Assembly: GCF_020080045.1 (NCBI RefSeq)
Contig: NZ_CP083451.1
Span: 2,046,001 to 2,110,000, forward strand
DNA length: 64,000 nucleotides
Reading direction: 5' to 3'
Source: Comamonas odontotermitis
Lineage (GTDB): Bacteria > Pseudomonadota > Gammaproteobacteria > Burkholderiales > Burkholderiaceae_C
The notes under the pieces are model-generated. The model was not told the origin of the DNA and searched no databases. It saw nothing but the letters and a program-made list of their open reading frames with translations. Shown piece after piece: positions 16,450 through 25,782 of this stretch. Every line of letters begins with the position of its first letter. The first letter of the stretch is position 1. The position numbers and the translations under genes were made by a program.

Positions 16450-17640
16450 ATGCCTGACGACAGCAAACGCACTCCTGAACCTCCCGTCCGCGCCGAACGC
16501 CTGCGCCAGTGGCTGCGCAATTTCTGGCCGTCTTCTTCGCATGTGAACGGCAAGGAGTTGCTGCGCATGGTGGTGGGCGTGGGGCTGACCCTGCTGCTCA
16601 CCGGCCTTGTGAGCCGCTGGTGGGGGCAGAGCCACCACGCGCCCTGGCTGTTTGCGGCCATGGGGGCGAGCGCCTTGCTGCTGGTGTGCACGCCATCCAG
16701 CCCCATGGCCCAGCCCTGGCCGGTGATCGGGGGCAGTGTGCTTTCGGGCCTGGCGGGTTTGGGGGCGGCCCTGGTGATCGACGACCCGTCGGCCGCCGCT
16801 GCCGTGTCGGCCGGTCTGGCGGTGATGGTGATGGTGGTCATGCGCTGCCTGCACCCGCCGGGCGCCGCACTGGCCATGTGGATTGCGCTGGAGCATGGCA
16901 CCGATGTATCGGTGCTGGCCTATCCGGTGGCCACCAATCTGGTGCTGCTGGTGGTGCTGGCTACCCTGTACAGCCGCGCCACCGGCAAGCGCTACCCGGC
17001 GCCGCAGCACAGCCAGAAACCCGCAGCCGCAGGCGATGCGCGCAATATGCGCATCGAAGGGGTGGATCTGGATGCGGCGCTCGATCATTTCAACGGCGTG
17101 CTCGATGTGAGCCGCGCCGATCTGGAAGCCCTGGTGCACATGGCGAGCCAGGCCGCTTTCAAGCGCACGCTGGGCGACCTGCGCTGCGAAGACATCATGG
17201 TGCACCCCGTGTTCGTGACCACGGCCGATGCGCCGGTGCAGCAGGCCTGGGAGCGCATGCAGCAGCATGGCGTGAAGGCGCTGCCGGTGGTGGACGAGAA
17301 AATGCAGGTCAAGGGCATCATCACCTCGACCGACCTGCTCAACCAGGCGCTGTCGCAGGCGCCTGCCGGTTTGGGCGACCGTCTCAAGTCGCTCGTGCTG
17401 CGCAAGAAGAAGGCGGCCGTGGTGGTGGGTGAGCTGATGACCGAGGAGGTTGCCACGGTGCAGGGCTATGACCGCGTGGTGGATCTGATCGCGGTGTTCA
17501 GCCGGGGCCATCTGCGGCACTTGCCCGTCATCAATGCGCAGGGCAGGCTGGTGGGCATGGTCACGCAGACCGATCTCATCCGGGTGATGGCCAAATCCCT
17601 GGCCTCGGCGCACACGACCCAGGTGCTGCAAAAAGCATAG
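16450..17640 (+). CDS. HPP-family membrane protein with tandem CBS domains
   Basis: A 396-residue protein. About residues 35-185 form four or five membrane helices of the HPP family, with its namesake string MRCLHPPGAALAMWIALEHG. Some HPP proteins act in nitrite transport. The C-terminal half holds two CBS domains (about 235-290 and 320-385; EDIMVHPVFVTTADAPV and GELMTEEVATVQGYD), which usually bind adenine nucleotides and gate the attached protein. The start at 16450 has no strong ribosome site but begins right after the 5' gap from psd, with which it is divergent. Substrate unknown. Confidence 0.85.
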   Translation: MPDDSKRTPEPPVRAERLRQWLRNFWPSSSHVNGKELLRMVVGVGLTLLLTGLVSRWWGQSHHAPWLFAAMGASALLLVCTPSSPMAQPWPVIGGSVLSGLAGLGAALVIDDPSAAAAVSAGLAVMVMVVMRCLHPPGAALAMWIALEHGTDVSVLAYPVATNLVLLVVLATLYSRATGKRYPAPQHSQKPAAAGDARNMRIEGVDLDAALDHFNGVLDVSRADLEALVHMASQAAFKRTLGDLRCEDIMVHPVFVTTADAPVQQAWERMQQHGVKALPVVDEKMQVKGIITSTDLLNQALSQAPAGLGDRLKSLVLRKKKAAVVVGELMTEEVATVQGYDRVVDLIAVFSRGHLRHLPVINAQGRLVGMVTQTDLIRVMAKSLASAHTTQVLQKA

Positions 17641-17965
17641 CTGCAGGCGCTTTCCCTGTCTGAACCTTTGGCATGTGGCGCATGGAAGGCCAGGAGGGAT
17701 GCGCGCGGACCGCTCTCTTTTCGATAGGGGCTCATATTCGCGTGTCCAGGGCATGCGGTTACACTGCGCACCGCTAAGAACCGCCAATACAACCCTTGAT
17801 ACGTCGTTGCTTCGCCGGGGGCGCCCAGCCTGGTCGTACGTCTGTACTGCCTGCGGCTTCGCCTAACGCGGCCCGGCGCCTCGTCTCAACCGCAAATCTG
17901 CGATTTACTGAGTTGTGTTAGCGGCTCTAAAAACAACAACAGGCTGCCGCATCGTGCAGGTATGG
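17641..17965. other. Intergenic region containing a dispersed repeat
   Basis: About 325 bases upstream of the phosphoethanolamine transferase. It has no convincing gene. The right part (from about 17800) is built of short GC-rich direct and inverted motifs such as GCTTCGCC and ends in the 55-bp repeat at 17873-17927. Any promoter for the transferase must lie in or just after this repeat. Confidence 0.5.
17873..17927 (+). repeat. 55-bp dispersed repeat, copy A
   Basis: Matches the reverse complement of 62855-62909 at 50 of 55 positions with no gap. The centre can form a hairpin (GCAAATC-TGC-GATTT). It starts CCGGCGCC and ends CGGCTC in both copies. Confidence 0.75.
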
Positions 17966-19588
17966 ATGTCACAAGAACCAATAACAGGAAAATCGACCGG
18001 CCAGCGTCTTCGGGTCTGGGTAAGCGCCTTGCTGCTGACGGGCATCATGCTGTATGGCCTGGGGTACCTGCACGTCAATGACGCTGAGAGCGCCATGCGC
18101 CGCCTGCTGCTGGCGGCGTTGACCTGCGGCTTCTACCTGTACAGCGCCCGCAGGGGTTGGGCCACGAAGTGGGCGTGCGGTATCAGCCTGCTGTTTTCCC
18201 TGTATGTGATGCTGGGCATTGGCCGTGGCTATGGCTATCCGACGACCGTGCTTGCGGCCTCGGCCCTGGAGACGGACGTGCAGGAGAGCTGGGAATTTCT
18301 GCTCAACCTCGATGTCACCGATATCGCCCTGGGCCTGGTGGCAGCAGCGCTGGCCATTTTCTACGGCAGGCAGCGCACGCAGGCGCCCCGGCGTTTCTCG
18401 GTCGTGCTCTGGGTGGTGCTGGCCATCCTGAATGTTTTCGGGCTGTTTGCCGTTCAGGCCATCAAGTCGGTCGTCAAATACCGCTCCGAGCACGCCGTGC
18501 TGGAGGCCAAGCCCGGTGCGGTGGATTGGCAGATCGAGCGCGTCGAGCGCAACCGCAACCTGAAGGTGCTGGTGATCGGCGAGAGCGTGAATCGGCGCTA
18601 CATGTCCGTCATGGGCAGCCCCTGGAAGACCACGCCGTTTCTCGATGCATCGCCGCAGGTCGCCGCCTATGCGCAGTACCACGCACCTGCGCCCAATACG
18701 GTCACGAGCCTGGTGCGCACCCTGTCGTATTCGACCATGGCTGACGGCAGCTTTGACCCCGACCGCAACGTGATGGCCCTGGCCCATGCCGCAGGCTATA
18801 CCGCGCACTGGATATCCAACCAGGGCAGCGTGGGAAAGCACGATACCAAGATTGCCTGGATCGCCCGGCAGGCCGACTCCTACCGCTTTCTCGACCAGCC
18901 GCCCGCCGTTGCGCCGTACCGCGATGATTTCGCCATGCTCAACGTGCTGCGCAGCCAGCTGGAGACGCCGGGCACCATTGCACCGGATGCCGTGATCGTG
19001 CTGCACATGATGGGCTCGCACCCCGACGCCTGCGAGCGCGTCACCGACATGCCCATCGCCTTTCAAAGCGGGCAGGGTCACCACATCGACTGCTACCTGA
19101 CCAGCCTGCGCAAGCTCGATCTTTTTCTGCAGAAGCTCGACGAGCTGCTGCAGACCTGGCGGCCCGACCAGCACGAAATTCTGTTTGTTTCCGACCATTC
19201 ACTGCGCGTCGAGCCCGCAAGCGACTGGGAGCGCTGGAAGGAGCAGCTGCACATGCCCAACAAGAACATCTACGTGGAGCCCAATATCCAGGAGGCCTAC
19301 GATACCGCGCTGCTGCATATCGACACCGGCCGCAAGGAGCCCATGCGCAACACCACGCCGATCAGCGGCTATGACTTCTTCCACCTGTACGCCAACTGGC
19401 TGGGCGTGAAGAGCCCCATGGTGCAGCCAGGCAAGAACCTGGCCGCGCCCACCAGCAGCGCGCCCATCCAGGTCTACAACTGGCAGCGCATGGTGCCCTG
19501 GAGCGAACTGCCGGATGCGCCGGTGTTCGCGCCGGCGCGGGCAGACGGAAAAGGCAGCGCCGTCAGCGCCGCAGCACCAGCCAGGTGA
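17966..19588 (+). CDS. Phosphoethanolamine transferase (EptA/CptA-like, alkaline-phosphatase fold)
   Basis: Transfers phosphoethanolamine from phosphatidylethanolamine to lipid A or LPS core in the periplasm. It is 540 residues long. The N-terminal 200 residues contain five hydrophobic segments. The catalytic sulfatase-like domain shows VIGESVNRRYMSVMG (zinc-binding Glu region), the nucleophile-type APNTVTSLVRTLSY, LHMMGSHPD and the metal ligands in FVSDHS. Family proteins of this type can confer polymyxin resistance, but whether this one does is not readable from sequence. The start at 17966 follows a non-coding repeat. The last 26 bases overlap the 3' end of the convergent lptG. Confidence 0.88.
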   Translation: MSQEPITGKSTGQRLRVWVSALLLTGIMLYGLGYLHVNDAESAMRRLLLAALTCGFYLYSARRGWATKWACGISLLFSLYVMLGIGRGYGYPTTVLAASALETDVQESWEFLLNLDVTDIALGLVAAALAIFYGRQRTQAPRRFSVVLWVVLAILNVFGLFAVQAIKSVVKYRSEHAVLEAKPGAVDWQIERVERNRNLKVLVIGESVNRRYMSVMGSPWKTTPFLDASPQVAAYAQYHAPAPNTVTSLVRTLSYSTMADGSFDPDRNVMALAHAAGYTAHWISNQGSVGKHDTKIAWIARQADSYRFLDQPPAVAPYRDDFAMLNVLRSQLETPGTIAPDAVIVLHMMGSHPDACERVTDMPIAFQSGQGHHIDCYLTSLRKLDLFLQKLDELLQTWRPDQHEILFVSDHSLRVEPASDWERWKEQLHMPNKNIYVEPNIQEAYDTALLHIDTGRKEPMRNTTPISGYDFFHLYANWLGVKSPMVQPGKNLAAPTSSAPIQVYNWQRMVPWSELPDAPVFAPARADGKGSAVSAAAPAR

Positions 19589-20657
19589 AGGCGCCCAGCG
19601 ACAGCAGCGAATAGATGATGCCCGGGGCCGCCGCTGTCAGCATCGGCGGCCAGTTCTGCAGGTTACCGGCAAAGCCGAACACATTGTTCAAGAGGAAGAA
19701 GCTGATACCGGCCATCACCCCGCCAAACACGTAGCCGGTGATGCCGCCCGAGCGGAAGTGCAGGTAGGCAAAGGGCAGGGCGAGCACCACCATCACCAGG
19801 CAGCTGATGGGGTAGAACACCTTGCGCCACAGCTCAATCTCGTAGCGCTGCGCGCTCTGGCCGTTGGCCTCCAGGTGATTCACATAGCGAAACAGGTCAT
19901 AGGTGCTCATCTGGTCGGGCTTGAGCACGGCAGCGGCCACCATGCTGCGGGTCACCGTCGTGGGCCAGTCCACATCCGGCAGGTTCTTCACTTCGACACG
20001 CGCCTTGTTGCCATCGCCCAGGAAATAGTGCTGCTCCTGCACCTGGCGCAGCTTCCAACTGCCATCGCCAAAGCTGCCGCCGCCAGCGGTGAGCTGCTTC
20101 TGGATGCGGCCCTGGCCGTCAAAGTTGAAGATGCGCACCTGCTGCAGCTCGCCTTCGGGGCTGATGGAACGCACATTGATGGCGGCCATGCCGTCGTCGC
20201 GCTTTTCGCGCAGCCAGGCGCCCGTCTGGCCGGTGCTCAGCTGTCCAAAGCGCTGCGCACGCAGCAACTGGCTGGCCTGCTCGCCAGCGGGCGCCACATA
20301 GTCGCCAATGGCAAAGGTCAGCACCACGAAGGCGATGCCGATGGTCATGAGGCTGCCCAGTGCCTGCCAGGGGCTCAGGCCGCTGGTGCGCAGAATGGTG
20401 AATTCGGAGGTCTGCGCCATGCGCGCCATCACGAAAATGGTGCCGATCAGCACCGTGATCGGCAGCAGCTCATAGACATGGGTGGGAATGTTCAGCGCCA
20501 CGCTCAGCACGGCGTGCTTGAGCTGGTAGGTGCCGGTTCCGACCCAGCGGAACTCGTCGACCATGTCGAAAAAGAAGAACAGCGCCAGAAACGCCAGGGT
20601 GACAAAGCCTACGGTCGAGGCAATGTCGCGGTAGATCATCTTGCGGAAGGTTTTCAT
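19563..20657 (-). CDS. lptG: LPS export ABC transporter permease LptG
   Basis: One of the two inner-membrane permeases of the LptB2FG machine that extracts lipopolysaccharide and passes it to LptC. It is 364 residues. Three N-terminal membrane helices, a large periplasmic beta-jellyroll domain (about 120-270) and three C-terminal helices match the family. The start at 20657 gives [19 protein letters not shown] and overlaps the lptF stop as ATGA, so the two are translationally coupled. The 3' end overlaps the convergent phosphoethanolamine transferase gene. Confidence 0.93.
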   Translation of the reverse strand: MKTFRKMIYRDIASTVGFVTLAFLALFFFFDMVDEFRWVGTGTYQLKHAVLSVALNIPTHVYELLPITVLIGTIFVMARMAQTSEFTILRTSGLSPWQALGSLMTIGIAFVVLTFAIGDYVAPAGEQASQLLRAQRFGQLSTGQTGAWLREKRDDGMAAINVRSISPEGELQQVRIFNFDGQGRIQKQLTAGGGSFGDGSWKLRQVQEQHYFLGDGNKARVEVKNLPDVDWPTTVTRSMVAAAVLKPDQMSTYDLFRYVNHLEANGQSAQRYEIELWRKVFYPISCLVMVVLALPFAYLHFRSGGITGYVFGGVMAGISFFLLNNVFGFAGNLQNWPPMLTAAAPGIIYSLLSLGAFTWLVLRR

Positions 20658-21754
20658 GCGCGGGCTCCCTTGCTGCGCAGCCATTGCAACGGCGAGCGCT
20701 GGTGGCTGCGGAAATAGAGCAGCACCCAGGCAAGCACCGCAGTGGCGCCATGCACCAGGGTGAACGATGCCCACAGGGGCACCTTGCCCGACGACACCCA
20801 GCTCTGGGAGAAGGTCATCAAGTTGTAGTAAACGACAAAGGCGAAGAGGGCGAAGAGCAGGCTGCTGCTGCGGCCCGCCCGGGGGTTGACGCTGGCAAGC
20901 CCCAGGCCCAGCACCACGAAGTTGAGCGCCGCAACGGCCAGGCCCAGGCGCCAGCCCAACTCGCCGCGCTGCCGCGGTTCTGCACTGGTGACGAGCTTCT
21001 GCGTAGGAATGTTCTTGACCGAGTAGGAGTCATTGAGGTCGACCGCACCTGCCTTGCCGATGCGCGTGCCGTACTCCTTGAAGTCGCTCACCTTCAGGCC
21101 CTGCTTGCTCTTGTCCTTTTCAACGCGCTGGCCGTCGTTCAGCACCGCAACGCGGGCATCGTCCTGCACCTCCAGGTGGGCGCTTCTGGCGCTGGTCACG
21201 GTGTCCTTCTTGGCCTCGTTGGTGACGATGAAGACGTTGCTGGCCTGCGTGTCCGATGCACGTTCACGGTCGATGAAGAAAACCCGCGTGCCGTCGGACG
21301 ACTCCTGGAACTCGCCCGGCGCAATGCGCTCCACATCGCCGCGCTGTTCATACTGTGCACGCAGTTGCACGATCTGCTGATTGGCCCAGGGCCACACCAC
21401 CAGCGCCAGCACCGCGATCACCACCATCACCGGCCAGGAAAAACGCATCAGCGGGCGCAGAAAGGCCATCAGGCTCTGGCCGCTGCTGAACCACACCGCC
21501 ATCTCGCTGTCGCGGTACATGCGCGACAAGGTGGCCACCACGGCGATGAACAGGCAAAGGCTCAAAATCGTGGGCAATTGGCCGAGCACGGTATAACCCA
21601 TGACCAGCATCACATCGGATGGATTGACGCTGCCGCGCGAGGCCTGGCCCAGCACCTTGATAAGCATCATGGTCATCACGACGGTGACCAGCACCACCAA
21701 GGTGGCACCAAAGCTGCGGGATAGCTCTTTACGGATCGAAGAATCGAATAACAT
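20654..21754 (-). CDS. lptF: LPS export ABC transporter permease LptF
   Basis: Partner permease of LptG in lipopolysaccharide export, 366 residues. The N-terminus [21 protein letters not shown], helix pairs at both ends and a central periplasmic domain are typical. The start at 21754 is chosen over 21772 because LptF proteins commonly begin MLFDSS. It is first in a two-gene operon with lptG, and divergent from pepA with only 23 bases between start codons, so the promoters of each must lie inside or overlap the other gene. This lptFG-pepA-holC arrangement is conserved in many proteobacteria. Confidence 0.93.
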   Translation of the reverse strand: MLFDSSIRKELSRSFGATLVVLVTVVMTMMLIKVLGQASRGSVNPSDVMLVMGYTVLGQLPTILSLCLFIAVVATLSRMYRDSEMAVWFSSGQSLMAFLRPLMRFSWPVMVVIAVLALVVWPWANQQIVQLRAQYEQRGDVERIAPGEFQESSDGTRVFFIDRERASDTQASNVFIVTNEAKKDTVTSARSAHLEVQDDARVAVLNDGQRVEKDKSKQGLKVSDFKEYGTRIGKAGAVDLNDSYSVKNIPTQKLVTSAEPRQRGELGWRLGLAVAALNFVVLGLGLASVNPRAGRSSSLLFALFAFVVYYNLMTFSQSWVSSGKVPLWASFTLVHGATAVLAWVLLYFRSHQRSPLQWLRSKGARA

Positions 21755-21777
21755 TGGCGGCAAGGAAAGCACCGATT

Positions 21778-23346
21778 ATGAACTTTGAACTCAAGACTCT
21801 GGATCTGGCCTCGGCCGCATTGCAGCCGGGCGATCTCCTGGTCGTACTGGTGGGCGACAACGCACCCAAGGCCAGTGACGCATTGTCCACCCTGATTGCG
21901 CATGCGCAGAAAAATGGTGATTTTGAGGCAAAAGCCGGCAAGTCGCTGGCCATGTACGCGGTGCCCGCCATCCAGGCTCGGCATTTGCTGCTTTTGGGCG
22001 TGGGCGACGGCTCGGCCAAGGCGGTGCGCCAGGCGCTTGCCGCTGCGGCAGGCGGCTTCACCCGCGAGGGCACCAAGCAGGCCGTGATCGTCAGCGCCAG
22101 CCCGCTGGCAGAAGATGCCCTGTACGCTGCCGTGCAGTGTGCGGCGGAGCTGGCCTACCAGTACGGCACCTCCAAGCCCTCGGCCAAGGCGGTGGCCCTG
22201 CAGGGCGTCACCATCGGCGCCCCCAACGCGCAAGAACTCGGCGCTGCCTTTGGCGTGGCTCAGGCTACTGCCACTGGCGTGGCTTTTGCCCGCGAATGGG
22301 CCAACCGCCCCGCCAACTACGCTACGCCCAAAATGCTGGCCGATGCCGCTGAAACCCTGGCGGGCGAGCACAAGCGCATCAAGTGCAAGATTCACAAGCC
22401 CGAAGACGTGGCCAAGCTCGGCATGGGCGCCTTCATGGCGGTGGCACAGGGCTCCAAGGAGCCGCTGCGCTTCATCGAGCTGCACTACAGCGGTGCCGAC
22501 AAAGGCGACAAGCCCGTGGTGCTGGTGGGCAAGGGCATCACGTTCGACACTGGCGGCATCTCGCTCAAGCCTGCGCCGGACATGGACGAGATGAAATACG
22601 ACATGGGAGGCGCCGCCAGCGTGCTGGGTACCTTCCGTGCACTGGCAGAGCTCAAGCCTGCCGTCAACGTGGTGGGTTTGATTCCGGCCTGCGAAAACAT
22701 GCCCGATGGCGGCGCGGTCAAGCCTGGCGACGTGGTCACCAGCATGAGCGGCCAGACCATTGAGATTCTGAACACCGATGCCGAAGGGCGTCTGGTGCTG
22801 TGCGACGCGCTGCATTACGCAGAGCGCTTCGATCCAGCGGCGGTGGTTGACATTGCCACCCTGACTGGTGCCTGCGTGATCGCGCTGGGCGCGCAACGCA
22901 GCGGCCTGTTCTCCAACAATGACGCGCTGGCCCAGGCCCTGCAAAATGCTGGCGACAAGGCGCAGGACTGGTGCTGGCGTATGCCGCTCGATGACGAGTA
23001 TGCCGATGGCCTCAAGAGCAATTTTGCCGACGTGGCCAACGTGGGCGGCCGCCCGGCCGGTGCGGTGACGGCAGCCAAGTTCCTGCAGCGCTTTGTGGGC
23101 AACATGGCCTGGGCGCATCTGGATATTGCAGGCACCGCTTGGCGCAGCGGCGCCAAGAAGGGCGCGACCGGCCGTCCCGTGGGCTTGCTGCTGCAGTACC
23201 TGCTGTCGGCGCAGAAGGCAGATGCCTCCAAGCCTGGCAAGGCAGACAAGGACGCACGGCCCGGCAAAGCCAAGGCGGTGAAGGCCGACAAGCCCGGCAA
23301 GGCCGCCGTCAACCAGGACGGCAGCGACCGCCCTGCAGGCAACTGA
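21778..23346 (+). CDS. pepA: Leucyl aminopeptidase (M17, PepA)
   Basis: A two-metal cytosolic aminopeptidase that removes N-terminal residues from peptides; PepA also binds DNA in E. coli. It is 522 residues. The signature NTDAEGRL and the metal/active-site stretches [15 protein letters not shown] and [12 protein letters not shown] are intact. AAGGAAAG eight bases before 21778 supports that start over the upstream ATG at 21754. Unusual is a C-terminal tail of about 40 residues rich in Lys, Ala, Pro and Gly (from [13 protein letters not shown]), which is absent from typical PepA and probably disordered. holC follows after 17 bases. Confidence 0.95.
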   Translation: MNFELKTLDLASAALQPGDLLVVLVGDNAPKASDALSTLIAHAQKNGDFEAKAGKSLAMYAVPAIQARHLLLLGVGDGSAKAVRQALAAAAGGFTREGTKQAVIVSASPLAEDALYAAVQCAAELAYQYGTSKPSAKAVALQGVTIGAPNAQELGAAFGVAQATATGVAFAREWANRPANYATPKMLADAAETLAGEHKRIKCKIHKPEDVAKLGMGAFMAVAQGSKEPLRFIELHYSGADKGDKPVVLVGKGITFDTGGISLKPAPDMDEMKYDMGGAASVLGTFRALAELKPAVNVVGLIPACENMPDGGAVKPGDVVTSMSGQTIEILNTDAEGRLVLCDALHYAERFDPAAVVDIATLTGACVIALGAQRSGLFSNNDALAQALQNAGDKAQDWCWRMPLDDEYADGLKSNFADVANVGGRPAGAVTAAKFLQRFVGNMAWAHLDIAGTAWRSGAKKGATGRPVGLLLQYLLSAQKADASKPGKADKDARPGKAKAVKADKPGKAAVNQDGSDRPAGN

Positions 23347-23363
23347 CCGGATCGGCCCGCACC

Positions 23364-23816
23364 ATGGCAGACAAGACCGCCGTCGCCTTTCACTTCAACG
23401 CACCAAGCAAGCTGACCTATGCCTGCAAGCTGGTGCGCAAGCTCCAGCGCATGGACATGCCGCTGGTGGTGCTGGCCGCGCCCGATGTGGTGGCCGAACT
23501 GGATCTGGCGCTGTGGTCGTTTGGCGGCGAGCCCCAGTTTCTGGCCCATTGCCGGGCTGATGCGGCAGCCGCTGTGCTGCAGCGCTCGCCGACGGTGCTG
23601 GCCAGCCAGGTGGATGCTGGCCTGCCGCACAAGCGCGTGCTGCTGAACCTGTCCGATCGCATGCCAGACGATTTTGCGCAGTTCGAGCGCGTGATCGAGG
23701 TGGTGAGCGCCGATGATGACAACGACCGGCAGCTGGCTCGCCAGCGCTGGCGTGACTACACCGCCCAGGGCTATGCCATTGAGCGGCGCGATCTGGTGAT
23801 GAAGACCGATGACTGA
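23364..23816 (+). CDS. holC: DNA polymerase III chi subunit
   Basis: Clamp-loader accessory subunit that links the polymerase III holoenzyme to SSB. The protein has 150 residues. Recognised by the N-terminal AVAFHFNAPSKLTYACKLVRKL, and the C-terminal region with LNLSDRMPDDFAQFERVIEVV and ARQRWRDYTAQGY, all typical of HolC. The gene follows pepA closely, as in many proteobacteria, and ends in an ATGACTGA overlap with the next gene. The ATG at 23364 is the first that gives a HolC N-terminus; the same frame continues upstream inside pepA but is not coding there. Confidence 0.92.
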   Translation: MADKTAVAFHFNAPSKLTYACKLVRKLQRMDMPLVVLAAPDVVAELDLALWSFGGEPQFLAHCRADAAAAVLQRSPTVLASQVDAGLPHKRVLLNLSDRMPDDFAQFERVIEVVSADDDNDRQLARQRWRDYTAQGYAIERRDLVMKTDD

Positions 23817-24591
23817 GCACCCCATGGAGCCACGCACCCCGCCCAAATTCGTGCCCACGCTGACCGAAGTGGCTGCGCAGGAAGCCGCTTCGGAGGATTT
23901 TTCGGCGTCCGTGCCCGCTGAAGAAGCGCAGGATGCTTCAAAAAATGAAGCATCTTCTGCCGCAGTGCTGCGCAGGCGCCGGGAGGTGGATGCGTTAGAC
24001 GCTGAAACCCCGCCCCTGAGCGACATCGACATCGCCAGCCTGCCCACGCACAGTGGCTGGGCGCAGCCGGTAGATGCTGCAGATACCGCTGCCGATGACG
24101 CAGATCCCGACAGATTCGTAGTCGATACGGCGCAGGCCGATGGCGCAGTTGCGCCAAACGCCGAGCCTGTACAGGGGTTTGTCCAAGGGACTGGGCCCGA
24201 TGGTCGGCACCCTGAGGCGGGCGCCGACGCCATTGCAGGTGCCGCCGCAGGCGCTTTGGGCGAAGGTGCTGCTCCGGAGGCTGCCACCCATGTGGAAGGC
24301 GCCACCGGCAGCCCTACAGGCAATGCCGCCATGGAAGCGGCCACCGCCAGCCTCGTAGCCAGTGCCGCGCAAACGGCACAGGAGCTGGAGGACGCCATCA
24401 CCCGTCGCGTGCTGCGCCGCGTGCAGGATACGCTCGATGACCGGCTCACGGCGGCCGTGCTCAAGGTGGTGAACCAGCAGACGGCCTTGCTGCAATCATC
24501 GCTGCAACTCGAAATCGACACCACCATCCGCGAGGCGGTGGCAGACGCCGTGCGCCAGGCCATGGGCGCGCCAAAAGACCTTCCGAAATAA
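23809..24591 (+). CDS. Conserved hypothetical protein downstream of holC
   Basis: A 260-residue protein I cannot assign. The first 175 residues are low-complexity, rich in Ala, Glu, Asp and Gly with few hydrophobic runs, and are probably disordered. About residues 185-255 form a likely long amphipathic helix (ELEDAITRRVLRRVQDTLDD onwards), including TAAVLKVVNQQTALLQSSLQ. No signal peptide or membrane segment is visible. The start overlaps the holC stop by eight bases, so the two are translationally coupled, which hints at a role linked to replication or to the cell envelope cluster. Overlap and codon use argue that it is a real gene. Confidence 0.75.
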   Translation: MTEHPMEPRTPPKFVPTLTEVAAQEAASEDFSASVPAEEAQDASKNEASSAAVLRRRREVDALDAETPPLSDIDIASLPTHSGWAQPVDAADTAADDADPDRFVVDTAQADGAVAPNAEPVQGFVQGTGPDGRHPEAGADAIAGAAAGALGEGAAPEAATHVEGATGSPTGNAAMEAATASLVASAAQTAQELEDAITRRVLRRVQDTLDDRLTAAVLKVVNQQTALLQSSLQLEIDTTIREAVADAVRQAMGAPKDLPK

Positions 24592-24623
24592 CCAACGGTT
24601 GTAACGAACTAAAATTTCATTCG

Positions 24624-24652
24624 TTGGTAACAGCTGTCGCATCGCGTACAGT
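24624..24652 (+). promoter_or_regulatory. Candidate sigma-70 promoter upstream of metN
   Basis: TTGGTA (24624-24629), a 17-base spacer and TACAGT (24647-24652). It overlaps the right arm of a dyad AACGAA / TTCGTT (24603-24608 and 24620-24625) that could be an operator. A start near 24659 would give a 50-base leader that contains the hairpin at 24674. Confidence 0.4.
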
Positions 24653-24673
24653 ACATCTATTCACGCTTCTCGA

Positions 24674-24700
24674 AGCGCCCTGCGAACAAGGGCGCTTTCT
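24674..24700 (+). terminator. Terminator-like hairpin immediately before metN
   Basis: AGCGCCCT / AGGGCGCT stem (8 bp) with a 7-base loop, followed by TTCTTT. It ends nine bases before the metN ATG. It may terminate the pepA-holC operon or act as an attenuator for metN. Confidence 0.6.
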
Positions 24701-24708
24701 TTATTCCA

Positions 24709-25761
24709 ATGATTGAACTTCGGGGTATCACCCAAACGTACCCGGGCAAGAATGGCCCGGTGCAGGCGCTGCGTGGCGTTGACCTGCGCATTGCCGCCGG
24801 CGAGGTGTTTGGCATCATCGGGCGCAGCGGCGCGGGCAAAAGCTCGCTCGTGCGCAACATCAACCTGCTCAACCGGCCCACCTCGGGCCAGGTGTTCGTC
24901 AACGGCCATGAGCTGACGGCCATGAACGACGGCGAGTTGCGCCAGGCGCGGCGCGAGATCGGCATGGTGTTCCAGCACTTCAATCTGCTCTCGTCCCGCA
25001 CGGTGTTCGACAACGCAGCGCTGCCGCTGGAGCTGGCCGGTGTGGACAAGGCAGCCATCAAAAAGCGGGTGGACCCGCTGCTTGATCTGGTGGGCCTGTC
25101 GGCCTTCAGCGACCGCTATCCAGCCCAACTGTCGGGCGGCCAGAAGCAGCGCGTGGGCATTGCCCGGGCGCTTGCGAGCGAGCCCAAGGTGCTGCTGAGC
25201 GATGAGGCCACCTCGGCGCTCGATCCGGAAACCACCCGCTCGGTGCTGGCCCTGCTCAAGCAGATCAACAAAGATATGGGCCTCACGGTGGTGCTGATTA
25301 CGCACCAGATGCAGGTGGTCAAGCAGATTGCCGACCGTGTGGCGGTGATGGAAGCCGGGAAGGTGGTGGAAGAGGGCTCGGTGATCGATGTCTTCACCCG
25401 CCCGCAGCAACCCATCACCAAGAGCCTGATCGACGAAATCGTGCCGCAGGACCTGCCAGTCAGCGTGATCGAGCGCGTGCGCACGCTCAACGATGCGCTG
25501 ACGGCTGGCCACGGCAAGCTGCTGCGCCTGTCCTATGCGGGCAACCAGGCCTACCAGCCCATCCTCTCGCGCCTGATCCGTGACTTTGGCCTGGATGTCA
25601 GCATCCTCAACGGCCAGGTCGACGAGATCCAGGACCAGACCTTCGGCTTTCTGGCCGTGTATGCCAGCGGCCCGCTGCAGCAGCTGGATGCGGCAATTGC
25701 TGCGCTGCGCGCCTCCGGTGTGCAGGTGCAGGAAGTGGATACTGCGGCCCGCGCCGCCTGA
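24709..25761 (+). CDS. metN: Methionine ABC transporter ATP-binding protein MetN
   Basis: ATPase of the MetNIQ importer for methionine, 350 residues. Walker [10 protein letters not shown], the ABC signature LSGGQKQR, Walker B with [16 protein letters not shown] and the switch His (LITHQMQVV) are intact. A C-terminal NIL/ACT-type domain (about 260-345) is present, which in E. coli binds methionine and inhibits transport. Start at 24709 is the only ATG giving the standard [13 protein letters not shown] opening, yet no Shine-Dalgarno is visible and a terminator-like hairpin sits directly upstream. metI follows after 21 bases. Confidence 0.94.
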   Translation: MIELRGITQTYPGKNGPVQALRGVDLRIAAGEVFGIIGRSGAGKSSLVRNINLLNRPTSGQVFVNGHELTAMNDGELRQARREIGMVFQHFNLLSSRTVFDNAALPLELAGVDKAAIKKRVDPLLDLVGLSAFSDRYPAQLSGGQKQRVGIARALASEPKVLLSDEATSALDPETTRSVLALLKQINKDMGLTVVLITHQMQVVKQIADRVAVMEAGKVVEEGSVIDVFTRPQQPITKSLIDEIVPQDLPVSVIERVRTLNDALTAGHGKLLRLSYAGNQAYQPILSRLIRDFGLDVSILNGQVDEIQDQTFGFLAVYASGPLQQLDAAIAALRASGVQVQEVDTAARAA

Positions 25762-25782
25762 TCACCCCCCAAGAGGTAGACC

